Shown piece after piece: positions 25,030 through 33,337 of a DNA stretch of 64,000 nucleotides. The stretch's first letter is position 1. Each line of letters starts with the position of its first letter. The stretch is from contig NZ_QKYN01000027.1 in assembly GCF_003258295.1 (NCBI RefSeq), positions 45,443-109,442 on the forward strand. Direction: 5' to 3'. The notes under the pieces are model-generated. The model was not told where the DNA came from. It worked only from the letters and a program-made list of their open reading frames with translations, and searched no databases. A program made the translations under genes and the position numbers. Origin of the DNA: Streptacidiphilus pinicola (lineage in GTDB: Bacteria > Actinomycetota > Actinomycetes > Streptomycetales > Streptomycetaceae).

Positions 25030-25314
25030 TTACCGCCGCTCGAAGTGGTGGTGTACCTCGGTCACCTCGGGCGGGGCTTTCGGGTCGGCGAAGCCGAGCT
25101 CTTTCGTGACCGGCATCATCCGCCCCATGAACGCGTCGAGCTTCTCGCGCGACTCCCACAGGTCGACCACGTGCAGGCCCGCGCCGGTCACGATGGCGCT
25201 GTGGAACAGCAGCCCATCCGGGGCCTGGGCGGCGCGCGTCCCCGCCCGCTTGTCCGCCTGGTCGTACTGCTCTGCGGTCACGCCGGGGAAGTCGATCTCC
25301 ATCAGAATTGCCAT
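25030..25314 (-). CDS. Small dimeric alpha/beta-barrel-like protein
   Basis: The 94-residue protein (AILMEIDFPGVTAEQYDQAD, LLFHSAIVTGAGLHVVDLWE, SREKLDAFM, VTEVHHHFE) has the strand-helix-strand pattern and length of ferredoxin-fold dimeric barrels such as antibiotic-biosynthesis monooxygenase (ABM) or stress-responsive A/B families. AGAAAGG precedes the start. No catalytic assignment is possible; relatives range from small oxygenases to non-enzymatic proteins. Confidence 0.7.
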   Translation of the reverse strand: MAILMEIDFPGVTAEQYDQADKRAGTRAAQAPDGLLFHSAIVTGAGLHVVDLWESREKLDAFMGRMMPVTKELGFADPKAPPEVTEVHHHFERR

Positions 25315-25463
25315 GACGGGCCTTTCTCTCGATCGGGTGCGCGCTCAGCTCAGCAGCGCTGCCAGGAGGCGGCGCGTTGTCGCGTCCAATCGGGTGGGTC
25401 ACCCGCTGTCGCCGCTGCCTTCGCCTCAGATGCCGCCTGCGGCAGGCTGGGCAGCTTGGAGGG

Positions 25464-25985
25464 ATGGCCGAGCCGTCGCCCTCCGGCGCGCATCATCACG
25501 CGCACTTCGTTGTGCACCATGTTGTCGACTCCGACCCGCCATACCGGCGCGTGGACCTCCTCGGCGAGACCGTCGGGAAGGCGCAAGGCCTCGGGACGTC
25601 GCGGAGTTCTGCCGCAGGGCCGGTGGACGAGCTCGACCTTCACTCGGAGGCGATGGTCGAATGGATCGGCGGCAGGCCCGAGGTGTGGGAGCAGCCTGCG
25701 CACGCTCGCCCGTCCGATGGATCGCTCGTCGCGGCCGATGTCCGGATCGTTGAAAGGGATGTGACCACTCAGGATCCGGCGCCGACGCCCTCACCCGGCG
25801 CGGCAGGGTTGGACGGACGCCGCTGTTCAGTGAGCTCGGGGCGGCGTGAGCTGCGTCCGGTCAGACAGTGCCGGGGCGCCCGGATCCGGAGTGGGACCAT
25901 CTCGTCTTGGAAGGTACCGGACGCCGGCGTGGGAAGGTTCCTGTTGCGCAGCAGGAAGCAGCCTAGAAGGTGGCGGCCCCGCTGA
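25464..25985 (+). pseudogene. Decayed second copy of the small His-rich protein gene at 58868
   Basis: ATG 25464 follows GGAGGG and gives MAEPSPSGAHHHAHFVVHHV, then YRRVDLLGETVGKA, close to the 78-residue protein at 58868. The next 18 residues are out of register: the expected RDVAEFCRRAG is present one frame over, and the frame is restored at DELDLHSEAMVEWIGG. The normal stop after VWE is lost, so the frame runs about 97 codons into unrelated sequence. The 100 bp upstream also matches the other locus. This is a segmental duplicate under decay, though an altered product is not excluded. Confidence 0.6.
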
Positions 25986-26159
25986 CGGGGAACTTCAGGG
26001 GGGCCTCGATGCTCTGGTGATCGGCGCCAGCCCGCAAGCGGCTGGTTGTGGGACATGATGGGGCTTCACCATTTCCCTGAAGGGGACTGGTGCGGTCGGC
26101 CCAGCCCGCCTGCCTCCACTGCGGGCGGCACGGCCCCATGGCTGGACCGAGGGGGGCGA

Positions 26160-26390
26160 ATGCTGGAAGGCCTGGTCCTGGGCGCGACCTCACTGATGCT
26201 GATCGCGATGGGCTATGCGATGTTCGTGGACTTTCGCGGCCTGTCGACCAAGACGATCGAGGCGCACAACCGCTTCTGGCGTGGCTGGTCGCGTCAGACC
26301 ATGGCCGCATACCGTCGGGGCGGGATCGCGTTCATGGCCTTCGGTGTACTGCTGGCCGTTTTGACGGTGTGGAGCGTGGCGAAGGGCTGA
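26160..26390 (+). CDS. Small two-helix membrane protein
   Basis: The 76-residue protein has two membrane segments (LVLGATSLMLIAMGYAMFV and GIAFMAFGVLLAVLTVWSV) joined by a basic cytosolic loop (IEAHNRFWRGWSRQTMAAYR). AGGGGGGCG precedes ATG 26160; a longer start at 26046 lacks a ribosome-binding site. Function unknown; similar proteins are widespread in Streptomyces. Confidence 0.7.
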   Translation: MLEGLVLGATSLMLIAMGYAMFVDFRGLSTKTIEAHNRFWRGWSRQTMAAYRRGGIAFMAFGVLLAVLTVWSVAKG

Positions 26391-26506
26391 TTCACTTCGC
26401 GTGCAGCAGAGCCGCGGAACGGGCCGGGTGAACAGCCGCGTCGGTCCAACTCGACGAGGGCCCGCGCGTGATGACGGTGACCGAAGGCGCCCGGTCCGCC
26501 TTCGAT

Positions 26507-26809
26507 TCACCCGCCACTTTCGATTCCACCACCGAGGACGACGGAGAATTCTCCGGACCCAGTCCGGCTTCCGCCGCCTGAGCCGGGCAGCGGGCGGATT
26601 TCAGGCTGGGCGGCCTGCGGGGGACGTGGTCGGCGGTCGCGCCACCACGGCGTCGGCTCGCGGTCGGCAGGTCCGGGGCGCACCGGGCGACCGGAGAGTT
26701 GGATGCGAAGTTGCGCATTGTCCTGGCGCAGCAGGGCGATCTCGTCCTCGGCTTGCCGCAGCAGCCCGTACAGGCGGCGGACCTCGGCCAGGGCGGCGGT
26801 ATCCGTCAT
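26507..26809 (-). CDS. Small coiled-coil protein coupled to an anti-sigma-type kinase
   Basis: The 100-residue product starts ALAEVRRLYGLLRQAEDEIA and continues through about 40 residues of heptad-like helix, then becomes disordered and rich in Pro, Arg and Gly. Its ATG shares one base with the stop of the upstream HATPase gene (TGATG), so the two are translated together. It might be a partner or antagonist of that HATPase; this is inference from position only. Confidence 0.5.
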   Translation of the reverse strand: MTDTAALAEVRRLYGLLRQAEDEIALLRQDNAQLRIQLSGRPVRPGPADREPTPWWRDRRPRPPQAAQPEIRPLPGSGGGSRTGSGEFSVVLGGGIESGG

Positions 26810-27324
26810 CACGCACCTCCTCCGTCGACCGTTACGCGGCCTGGGAAGGCCCACGTGCTGAGCCTGACCGCAGCCCGCACATGGCAGTCACTCTCACCCA
26901 GCACGAAACAGACCCACTCGGCGAGGGCCTCGACGATCGCGAGGCCTCGGCCGTGCTCGTCAGGATCGGTCGATCGTGGGTTGCCGGGGCATCCCAGGTC
27001 CTGGCACCCGTCCTGCCGAGCGCGGCGGGATCCGTAGTCGACGACCGAGATGCACAGCAGCCGGGGATAAAGATCAAGAGAGAGCCTCATCCTGGAGCGA
27101 CCGTGCTGCACTGCGTTGGCGAGTAGTTCCCCCGTGATGAGAACGGCGGCGTCGTGTTCGTGCTCGGACAGATGCCAACCGCTCAGCCGAGCAGCGGTGA
27201 AGCGGCGCAGGCTGCTCGCCTCGGACGCCAGTGACCGGGCCGTGGCTACCGCCCGGCGCGGCGCGGGGATGCTGGTCGCAGTCGACCTGGTCGGCGTGGG
27301 GCAGAGGGGACGGTTGGTGGACAT
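26809..27324 (-). CDS. HATPase-domain (anti-sigma-factor-type) regulatory protein
   Basis: The 171-residue protein has a GHKL ATPase fold of the RsbW/SpoIIAB type: an N box in LITGELLANAVQHGRSRMRL, the LLCISVVDYG strand, and a G2 box in DEHGRGLAIVEALAEWV. Such proteins bind and phosphorylate STAS antagonists or sequester sigma factors. Cysteines are unusually frequent (QDGCQDLGC). It heads a two-gene unit and is divergent from the sensor kinase at 27628 across a 300-bp, relatively AT-rich gap. The target is unknown. Confidence 0.8.
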   Translation of the reverse strand: MSTNRPLCPTPTRSTATSIPAPRRAVATARSLASEASSLRRFTAARLSGWHLSEHEHDAAVLITGELLANAVQHGRSRMRLSLDLYPRLLCISVVDYGSRRARQDGCQDLGCPGNPRSTDPDEHGRGLAIVEALAEWVCFVLGESDCHVRAAVRLSTWAFPGRVTVDGGGA

Positions 27325-27627
27325 CAGTACGGCAGCGTCTTCCCGGACGGTGTCCGCAGGTCCGGCTCAGGCGTGGATGGTCGGCCCGACGAGGATCGCT
27401 TGATCTGGATCTGACGCATCTCCTTGACCTTTCTGGAGGGAGATACGCCGAGGGTAGATCGGCAAACCGCAGGAATGGAATTCTTGATGACATTTCTCCC
27501 TTTTCCTGCATTCCTGAGGTTTTGCTTTTTCTGCTCATGAGCCCCCGAAGCTGGGCAAACCGGTCCTCACCAGCGATAATCACAACGAGGCCGGCCATCT
27601 GCGGCAAGGCCTGGGCGGAGCGGCGAC
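27325..27627. other. Divergent promoter region, relatively AT-rich
   Basis: About 300 bp separate the HATPase gene from the sensor kinase. The centre (27430-27590) is clearly lower in GC, including runs such as CATTTCTCCCTTTTCC and GGTTTTGCTTTTTCTGC. Promoters for both directions probably lie here. No operator or gene stands out. Confidence 0.45.
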
Positions 27628-29373
27628 GTGCTGGGAGTGAGCAGGGAGCGAGGGAGGGTCCAGAGCGGTGCCGAGAGGGTCAGGCACCCGCGCAGACGCC
27701 GGCTCTCAGGGCGGATTCTCGCGGCCCAGCTCGCGATCCTGATCGTGACGGGGGCAATCGGCTTCACCTTGCTGGGCCTGGCCCAGCGCGCGGAACTCGA
27801 CCGCGCCTTCGAAGAGCGCGCCGTCGGCATCGCGAGCACCGCTGCCGCCGAGCCGCAGATCCGGCAGGCGATGGAGCAGGGCGCTCCCGCCGTGCCGGGT
27901 GGCGTCGTACAGACCGTCGCAGAGCGGGTCAGGGCAGCCTCGGGAGCCTCCTACGTGGTGGTCATCGATCTGAACCGAGTACGCCACTCGCACCCCGACC
28001 CCACCCTCGTCGGCCAACAGGTCGCCGAGCCGCTGGCCGTCCTCGACGGGCGGACCCACGCGGGAATCGACACCGGGTCGACCGGCCGGTCGGCCAACGG
28101 CAAGGCGCCCTTGTACGGGCCCAGCGGGAGGCTGGTCGGCGAGGTTTCGGCGGGCATCCCGGAGACCCAGGTCACCAGCGAGGTCTGGCGCGAGCTGCCG
28201 ACCCTCGGCCTCTACGCCGGCCTGGCCCTGGCCGCCGGCCTGGCCACCTCGGTGCTGCTGGCCCGCAGGCTCAAAAGGATCACCTTCGGTCTGGAACTGG
28301 AGGAGATAGCCGGCCTCCTGCAGGACCGAGAGGCCATGCTGCACGGCATCCGTGAAGGTGTGATCGCCTTCGACCCACGGGAGCGCATCTCGGTGATCAA
28401 CAAAGAGGCGGAGCGACTGCTCGGACTGACTGATCAGGAGGTGCGCGGCGCGCGCCTCGCCGACGTGCTTCCTGACGGCCGGCTGCGCCGTGTCCTCACC
28501 GGGACGATCACTGGAAACGACCTCACCGTCCTGACCGACGAACACTGTCTCGTCGTCAACCGGATGCCCGTCGCGCTGCACGGGCGCGAACTCGGTTGGG
28601 TGGTCACCGTCCGCGACCGGACTGAACTGGTCGGCATGATGCGCGAACTCGACTCGATGCGCGGCCTGACCGACGCGCTCCGCGCCCAGCAGCACGAGTT
28701 CAGCAACCGCATGCACACGCTCGCCGGACTGCTGGAACTGGGCGAGTACGACTCGGCCTTCGACTACGCGCTGGATGCCGCCGGCGCGGAACCCGCGTTG
28801 GCGGAGTCGGTGCGGGCACGGATCGGCCACGCGCTCATGGCGGGGCTCATCGTGGCCAAGGCCACGGTCGCCGGCGAGCGCGGCGTCCGCCTTGTCCTCG
28901 CCGAGGAGTCGCGGCTCAGCGAACAGCCGCCCCATCTGCGTCGGCTGCTCACCATCGTGGGCAATCTGCTGGACAACGCGATCGACGCAGCCGCCTCCGC
29001 CGACCCGGCGCCCGCCGGCGGCGCCGAGGTACGTCTCCTCGTCACCGAAGAGACGGACCAGGTACGAGTGCAGGTCGGCGACACCGGCCCCGGCGTCCCG
29101 CCCGAGGCGGTCAAGCACATCTTCGAGGACGGCTGGTCCACCCGCCCCGACCGTGGCACCGCCCGCCGCGGGCTCGGTCTGGCCCTGGTCCACAGGCTGG
29201 TCCAGCGTCACGGCGGGACCATCGACTTCAGCACCGGACCGGGGGCGGTCTTCACCGTCACGCTCCCCCTACCGGACACAGACCCGGCCCCCTTGGGCAC
29301 GGTCAGCTCCACTGCCCCGCCGTTCCCGCCGGTCAGCGATGCCGAGTCGATCCGGGGCGGTGAACGCTGGTGA
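27628..29373 (+). CDS. CitA/DcuS-type sensor histidine kinase
   Basis: The 581-residue kinase has a first membrane segment (RILAAQLAILIVTGAIGFTL), an extracellular sensor of about 125 residues (PAS/CACHE-like, with SGASYVVVIDLNRVRHSHPD), a second membrane segment (LGLYAGLALAAGLATSVLLA), a PAS domain (ILHGIREGVIAFD-like, AERLLGLTDQEVRG), the phosphoacceptor His in LRAQQHEFSNRMHTLAGLLE, and HATPase boxes NLLDNAIDAA, DTGPGVP and RRGLGLALVHR. Family members sense citrate or C4-dicarboxylates. GTG 27628 or GTG 27637 may be the true start. The response-regulator gene overlaps its stop. No carboxylate transporter is adjacent, unlike most such pairs. Confidence 0.9.
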   Translation: MLGVSRERGRVQSGAERVRHPRRRRLSGRILAAQLAILIVTGAIGFTLLGLAQRAELDRAFEERAVGIASTAAAEPQIRQAMEQGAPAVPGGVVQTVAERVRAASGASYVVVIDLNRVRHSHPDPTLVGQQVAEPLAVLDGRTHAGIDTGSTGRSANGKAPLYGPSGRLVGEVSAGIPETQVTSEVWRELPTLGLYAGLALAAGLATSVLLARRLKRITFGLELEEIAGLLQDREAMLHGIREGVIAFDPRERISVINKEAERLLGLTDQEVRGARLADVLPDGRLRRVLTGTITGNDLTVLTDEHCLVVNRMPVALHGRELGWVVTVRDRTELVGMMRELDSMRGLTDALRAQQHEFSNRMHTLAGLLELGEYDSAFDYALDAAGAEPALAESVRARIGHALMAGLIVAKATVAGERGVRLVLAEESRLSEQPPHLRRLLTIVGNLLDNAIDAAASADPAPAGGAEVRLLVTEETDQVRVQVGDTGPGVPPEAVKHIFEDGWSTRPDRGTARRGLGLALVHRLVQRHGGTIDFSTGPGAVFTVTLPLPDTDPAPLGTVSSTAPPFPPVSDAESIRGGERW

Positions 29374-30056
29374 TAGGAACACTCGTCGTCGACGACGACT
29401 TCCGCGTGTGCGGCATCCATGCCGCCTATGTCTCACGGGTCGACGGATTCGAGGTGCTACGTCAGGCCTCCTCCACGGCACAGGCCTTGGCGGCGGTACA
29501 TGAACTCCACCCCGATCTGATCCTGCTCGACCTCTACCTGCCCGATGGCAACGGCCTCGACGTCCTACGCCGACTGACCGAGGAGGCCGGGTGGGCCCGC
29601 CCCGACGCAATCGTGATCACCGCGGCCCGGGACGTCGCATCTGTCCGGGCCGCGATGAAGCTCGGCGCGGTCGGCTACCTGGTCAAGCCGTTCGGCTTCC
29701 GCGAACTCGCGGAGCGCCTGAACGCCTACAAGTCACTGAGGCGGCGTATCGCGGCCGCCGGCCCAGAAGCCGACACCGACCAGGCCGGCGTGGACGCCCT
29801 CTTCAGCGCCGTCCACCCAACCGGCCTCCCACTCGTCCTGCCCAAGGGCCTCTCCTCGCCGACCTTGGCTCTGGTTCGCGCGGCCCTCGGCAAAACCGAC
29901 CACGACGCGTCCGCGGCGGACATCGCCGAAGCCACCGGCGTCTCCCGGGCCACCGCCCAGCGCTACCTCACCTACCTGGTGCAGCAGGGAGCCGCCCGCC
30001 TGGAGCTCCGCTACGGCTCCACGGGCCGCCCAGAACACCGATACCGGACAGCGTGA
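29370..30056 (+). CDS. CitB/DcuR-type response regulator
   Basis: The 228-residue protein has an N-terminal receiver (TLVVDDDFRV acidic pocket, phospho-acceptor Asp in LILLDLYLPDGNGLDVL, VIVITAARD-like switch Thr, Lys in YLVKPF) and a C-terminal winged HTH (SAADIAEATGVSRATAQRYL). It starts at GTG overlapping the kinase stop (GTGA), so the pair is stoichiometrically coupled. Phosphorylation should change DNA binding at carboxylate-uptake or metabolism promoters elsewhere in the genome. Confidence 0.92.
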   Translation: MIGTLVVDDDFRVCGIHAAYVSRVDGFEVLRQASSTAQALAAVHELHPDLILLDLYLPDGNGLDVLRRLTEEAGWARPDAIVITAARDVASVRAAMKLGAVGYLVKPFGFRELAERLNAYKSLRRRIAAAGPEADTDQAGVDALFSAVHPTGLPLVLPKGLSSPTLALVRAALGKTDHDASAADIAEATGVSRATAQRYLTYLVQQGAARLELRYGSTGRPEHRYRTA

Positions 30057-30090
30057 CGTCGTCTTCGGTGTCTGCGGCTGTTCCCGGATC

Positions 30091-30129
30091 GGCGCTGCAG
30101 GCCGAGGGTGCTCTTCGGCCTGCAGCGCC
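30091..30129. terminator. Bidirectional hairpin terminator
   Basis: GGCGCTGCAGGCCGA (30091-30105) and its exact complement (30115-30129) form a 15-bp stem with a 9-base loop, between the convergent response-regulator and SRPBCC genes. Confidence 0.8.
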
Positions 30130-30149
30130 GTGAAGTGCGCTCGGCAGCC

Positions 30150-30581
30150 CTAGCGTGGCCCCTCGACCAGCGCCTTGAGCTTCCCCAGGTCAGCACGGAC
30201 CGTGTTCTCGATCCTGTGGACCTGAGCCATGCCCTTCGGGCCGCCGAAGGTGTGGTGGATGGCCTCCGGCTCGTACTCCATCCGCACCTGTACCTGGCTG
30301 TGGGCAGCATCCACGGGGCGTACCGACAGGGTGCCGTTCAGGTCGGGAGCGCCCTCGGTCTGCCAGTCGATCTCCTGGCCGCTGCTGCGGTCGGAGAGCA
30401 AGGTGTCCATACCCCTCTGGGCGCCGTGGATCGTGACGTCGAGGTGTGCACCCTCGCCGTCCCTGGGGAAGGAGCGCCGAACCCCGTCCATGAACAACGG
30501 GTAGTCCTCGACACGGTGCAACTGGTCCCATACCTCGCGTGCGGGGGCGTCGATGGTGATCTGCTCTTCGAGTCTGCTCAT
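30150..30581 (-). CDS. SRPBCC (START/polyketide-cyclase-like) protein
   Basis: The 143-residue product (SRLEEQITIDAPAREVWDQL, HRVEDYPLFMDGVRRSF, SQVQVRMEYEPE) has the helix-grip fold of the SRPBCC superfamily, whose members bind hydrophobic ligands in a deep cavity. GGGAGGCGAGG before ATG 30581 supports this start over one further upstream. Close Streptomyces relatives are annotated only as SRPBCC or cyclase/dehydrase. It is followed by a shared terminator. Confidence 0.85.
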   Translation of the reverse strand: MSRLEEQITIDAPAREVWDQLHRVEDYPLFMDGVRRSFPRDGEGAHLDVTIHGAQRGMDTLLSDRSSGQEIDWQTEGAPDLNGTLSVRPVDAAHSQVQVRMEYEPEAIHHTFGGPKGMAQVHRIENTVRADLGKLKALVEGPR

Positions 30582-30678
30582 GCTGGACCTCGCCTCCCGG
30601 CCCGGTGGCCCGAGCCTGTCGGTACTTCCAGCCTGCGCTGCGCTTGTGCCACCCGGCAACCAAGGCCCATGAGTGGCC

Positions 30679-32436
30679 TCAGCGGGCGGTGAGGGTCCAG
30701 AGGTGGTCGGCGGTGCCGTTGTCGTCCCATTGGAGGACCTGGGCGCCGGAGCTGGTGCTCATGTTGGTGACGCCGAGGAGCAGGCCGCTGTTGTAGTTGG
30801 CGATCTTGTAGTGGCCGCTGCCGTCCGGGATGAGTTGCCACAGGTGGTCGCCGGTGCCGTTGTCGCCCCAGATCAGCGCGGTGCCTCCGTCGCTGGTGCT
30901 CATGCCGTTGATCCCGAGGAGCAGGCCGCTCGCCTGGTTGACGATCTTGTAGAGGCCGTTGCCCGCCGCGACCAGCGTCCAGTTCTGGGTCGTGCCGCTG
31001 CTCGACGTGGCCTGGACGACCGCGGTGCCCTGGGCGGTGCCCGCACCCTGGGTGTCGAGGGCCAGGCCGCTGTTGAGGTCGGTGATCTGGTAGCGCCCGG
31101 CCAGCGAGGTCGTCGATCCGCTCGGGGTGACCACGAGGTGGTAGCCGTAGGCCGGGTTCATGGCGACCGGGACGGTGATGGAGCCGTTGGACACGCCGTA
31201 GCTGGTCTGCGAGATCGTGATCGGCCCGGAGACCGCCGCCGTGCGCCCGAGGGAGGGGGTGTACTCCAGCTTCACGTTCACGGTGCCCCCGAAGGCCGCG
31301 AGCGTGTTCAGCCCGTTGACGGTCACGGCCGTGGCACCGCTGCCGCCGCCGAAGACGACGCTGACCTGGTTGCGCGCGCCGTTGACGGACGCGGCGCCGT
31401 CGATGCCGGTCTGGGCCGGGGGCGTGGTGGCGACCATGCTGCCGGTCATGTCGCCGTACCACTTGTAGAGCCAGTAGGCGCCGTTGGGTGCGGCGCCGGT
31501 GTCGGTGAGGGTGTCGCCGAGGGTGCCGTAGTGGTTCCAGAACGCCATCTCGGCGTCGTGCACACCCGCCCGCTCGAACTTGGCGATGTAGCCGACCATC
31601 GCGCCCGGCACGCCGACCTCGCTGGTCGTCCCGTACTCCTCGATCGCGATCGGGCGCGGGCTGATGCCCAGGCCCGACTCCAGCGCGCGGTAGGCGGCGA
31701 CGTCGGCGGCGATGTTCTGCTCGCCCCCGAGTTCGTGCCAGCTGACGACGTCGGGCAAGGTGCCGCTGTTCTTGGCGTCGGTGAGGAAGGTGCTCATCCG
31801 GCTCTGGTTCCAGTTGGAGTAGCTGGGGCCCTGGATCGGCGTGGTGGCGTCCTTCGACCGCACCTCCTGGTAGGTGCGGGCCCAACCGGTGTCGAAGGCG
31901 CCCGCGTTGGTGGTGTCCCAGGTCCAGTCCGGCTCGTTCCACAGCTCGTAGGCGGCGATGTTCGTCGCGCCGGAGGACTTCACGGAGGCGATCTGGGTGT
32001 CGACGGCGGTGAGCCAGTTGCTCCAGCTGATCCACTTGTAGGGGAAGTTCGGGTACCAGTCAGGCATCCGGACGACGACCTTGGCGCCGGCCCTCGCCGC
32101 CTCGGGGGCGACGACGAGGGCGTCGCCGCCGGGCGCGCTCTCGCCGTTGGGCAGCTGCGAGCCGCCGGGCGCCATCTGGACGAAGGTGTTGGGCTTGAGC
32201 GCCTCGACGAGGCCGTCCGCGGGAACGGTCGCGGTGTCCAGCCCGTAGAGGCTGCCCGAGGCGACGTGGGTGACGGCGCGCAGGGTCTGGTTGGCGTTGA
32301 CGACCAGGGTGGTCGAGGCAGTGGGCGCGGCCTGGGCCGGGGCGGCGGCGAGCGGCGGCGCCACGGCGGCCAGGGTGAAGGCGGCGAGCAGGGCGGCGGC
32401 TCGCCGCCCCGCCCGGTTGCCTGGGGTGGTGTTCAC
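30679..32436 (-). CDS. Secreted GH39-like glycoside hydrolase with CBM13 (ricin-type) lectin module
   Basis: The 585-residue protein starts at GTG after AGGAGAG and has an export signal with twin Arg (GRRAAALLAAFTLAAVAPPL). A clan-A barrel follows with an acid/base candidate Glu168 in YELWNEPDWTW and a nucleophile candidate Glu267 in IAIEEYGTTSE, then a beta domain, and from about residue 445 a ricin-B/CBM13 trefoil (SGLALDTQGAG, SGLLLGINGMS, SGLLLGVTNMS; QxW-type TQNWTL, DHLWQL, DHLWTL). It shares its plan with the protein at 18574 but carries a different binding module. It is last in the GH127 operon, so it probably produces the L-arabinose-containing oligosaccharide that the operon imports. 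The substrate is inferred. Confidence 0.78.
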   Translation of the reverse strand: MNTTPGNRAGRRAAALLAAFTLAAVAPPLAAAPAQAAPTASTTLVVNANQTLRAVTHVASGSLYGLDTATVPADGLVEALKPNTFVQMAPGGSQLPNGESAPGGDALVVAPEAARAGAKVVVRMPDWYPNFPYKWISWSNWLTAVDTQIASVKSSGATNIAAYELWNEPDWTWDTTNAGAFDTGWARTYQEVRSKDATTPIQGPSYSNWNQSRMSTFLTDAKNSGTLPDVVSWHELGGEQNIAADVAAYRALESGLGISPRPIAIEEYGTTSEVGVPGAMVGYIAKFERAGVHDAEMAFWNHYGTLGDTLTDTGAAPNGAYWLYKWYGDMTGSMVATTPPAQTGIDGAASVNGARNQVSVVFGGGSGATAVTVNGLNTLAAFGGTVNVKLEYTPSLGRTAAVSGPITISQTSYGVSNGSITVPVAMNPAYGYHLVVTPSGSTTSLAGRYQITDLNSGLALDTQGAGTAQGTAVVQATSSSGTTQNWTLVAAGNGLYKIVNQASGLLLGINGMSTSDGGTALIWGDNGTGDHLWQLIPDGSGHYKIANYNSGLLLGVTNMSTSSGAQVLQWDDNGTADHLWTLTAR

Positions 32437-32512
32437 GTTGCTCTCCTGACAGGGGTGGGAGGTGGGTGGGACAGCAGAGCGGTGCGTGTGAGGGCGTACG
32501 GGGCGAGCGGGC

Positions 32513-33337
32513 TCAGTCCTTGACAGCGCCCGCGGTGACGCCGGCGGCGACGTAGCGCTGCGCGAGGACGAGCAGCAGCGCCGCCGGCAGGGAGGCCACC
32601 ACGGCGGTGGCCATGATGGCGTTCCACTCCTGGTTGTTGTTGCCGATGTAGCGGTAGATGCCGAGCGTGATCGGACGCCAGTCGCCGCCGCTGTCGAGGG
32701 TGTTGGCGAAGACGAAGTCGGACCACGCCCACAGGAAGGCGAAGAGGGAGACGGTCACCACCGCGTTGCGGCTGACCGGCAGGACCACGGACCAGAAAGT
32801 GCGGAAGGCGCCCGCGCCGTCCATCTTGGCGGCAGCGGTGAGTTCGTCGGGAACGCCCGACATGAAGGCGACGAAGATCATCACGCCGAACGGGACGGCG
32901 ATGGTGGAGTCGGCCACGATCAGGCCCCACCAGGTGTTCATCAGGCCCAGGTCCACGAAGATCCCGTAGAAGCCCATGGCCATGACGATGCCGGGGACCA
33001 TCTGCGCGACGAGCAACGCGATCGAAACCGCTCCCCCACCGCGCGGGCGCAGCCTGGCGAGCGCGTAGCCGGCGGGGGCGGAGATCAGCAGAGTGAGGGC
33101 GACGGTGCCGAGGCCGATGAGCAGACTGGTGAGCAGGTACGGCAGTTGGTCGCGCAGGACGGCCTGGTAGCCGGAGAAGGTGGGGTGCAGTGGGAACAGG
33201 TCCGGCGGGCTCTTGCGCATGTCCTGCTGCGGGGTCAGCGACACGTTGAGCATCCAGTAGACGGGGAAGAGCATCAGCGCGGTCAGCACCAGGCCGATCG
33301 CCGTGGTTCCCCTGCTGCGGCGCACGGGCGTGATCAC
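32513..33337 (-). CDS. Sugar ABC transporter permease 2 (MalG type, system 2)
   Basis: The 274-residue membrane protein starts at GTG overlapping the stop of permease 1 (GTGA). It has six hydrophobic segments (TTAIGLVLTALMLFPVYWML first) and an EAA-like loop AAAKMDGAGAFRTFWSVVLP. It pairs with the upstream permease. The GH39-like gene follows after 76 bp. Confidence 0.9.
   Translation of the reverse strand: MITPVRRSRGTTAIGLVLTALMLFPVYWMLNVSLTPQQDMRKSPPDLFPLHPTFSGYQAVLRDQLPYLLTSLLIGLGTVALTLLISAPAGYALARLRPRGGGAVSIALLVAQMVPGIVMAMGFYGIFVDLGLMNTWWGLIVADSTIAVPFGVMIFVAFMSGVPDELTAAAKMDGAGAFRTFWSVVLPVSRNAVVTVSLFAFLWAWSDFVFANTLDSGGDWRPITLGIYRYIGNNNQEWNAIMATAVVASLPAALLLVLAQRYVAAGVTAGAVKD

Noticed and set aside
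27074..27607. Longer version of the HATPase region in another frame (177 codons)
   Set aside because: Out of frame with the N box and G2 box of the real HATPase gene; no family features.
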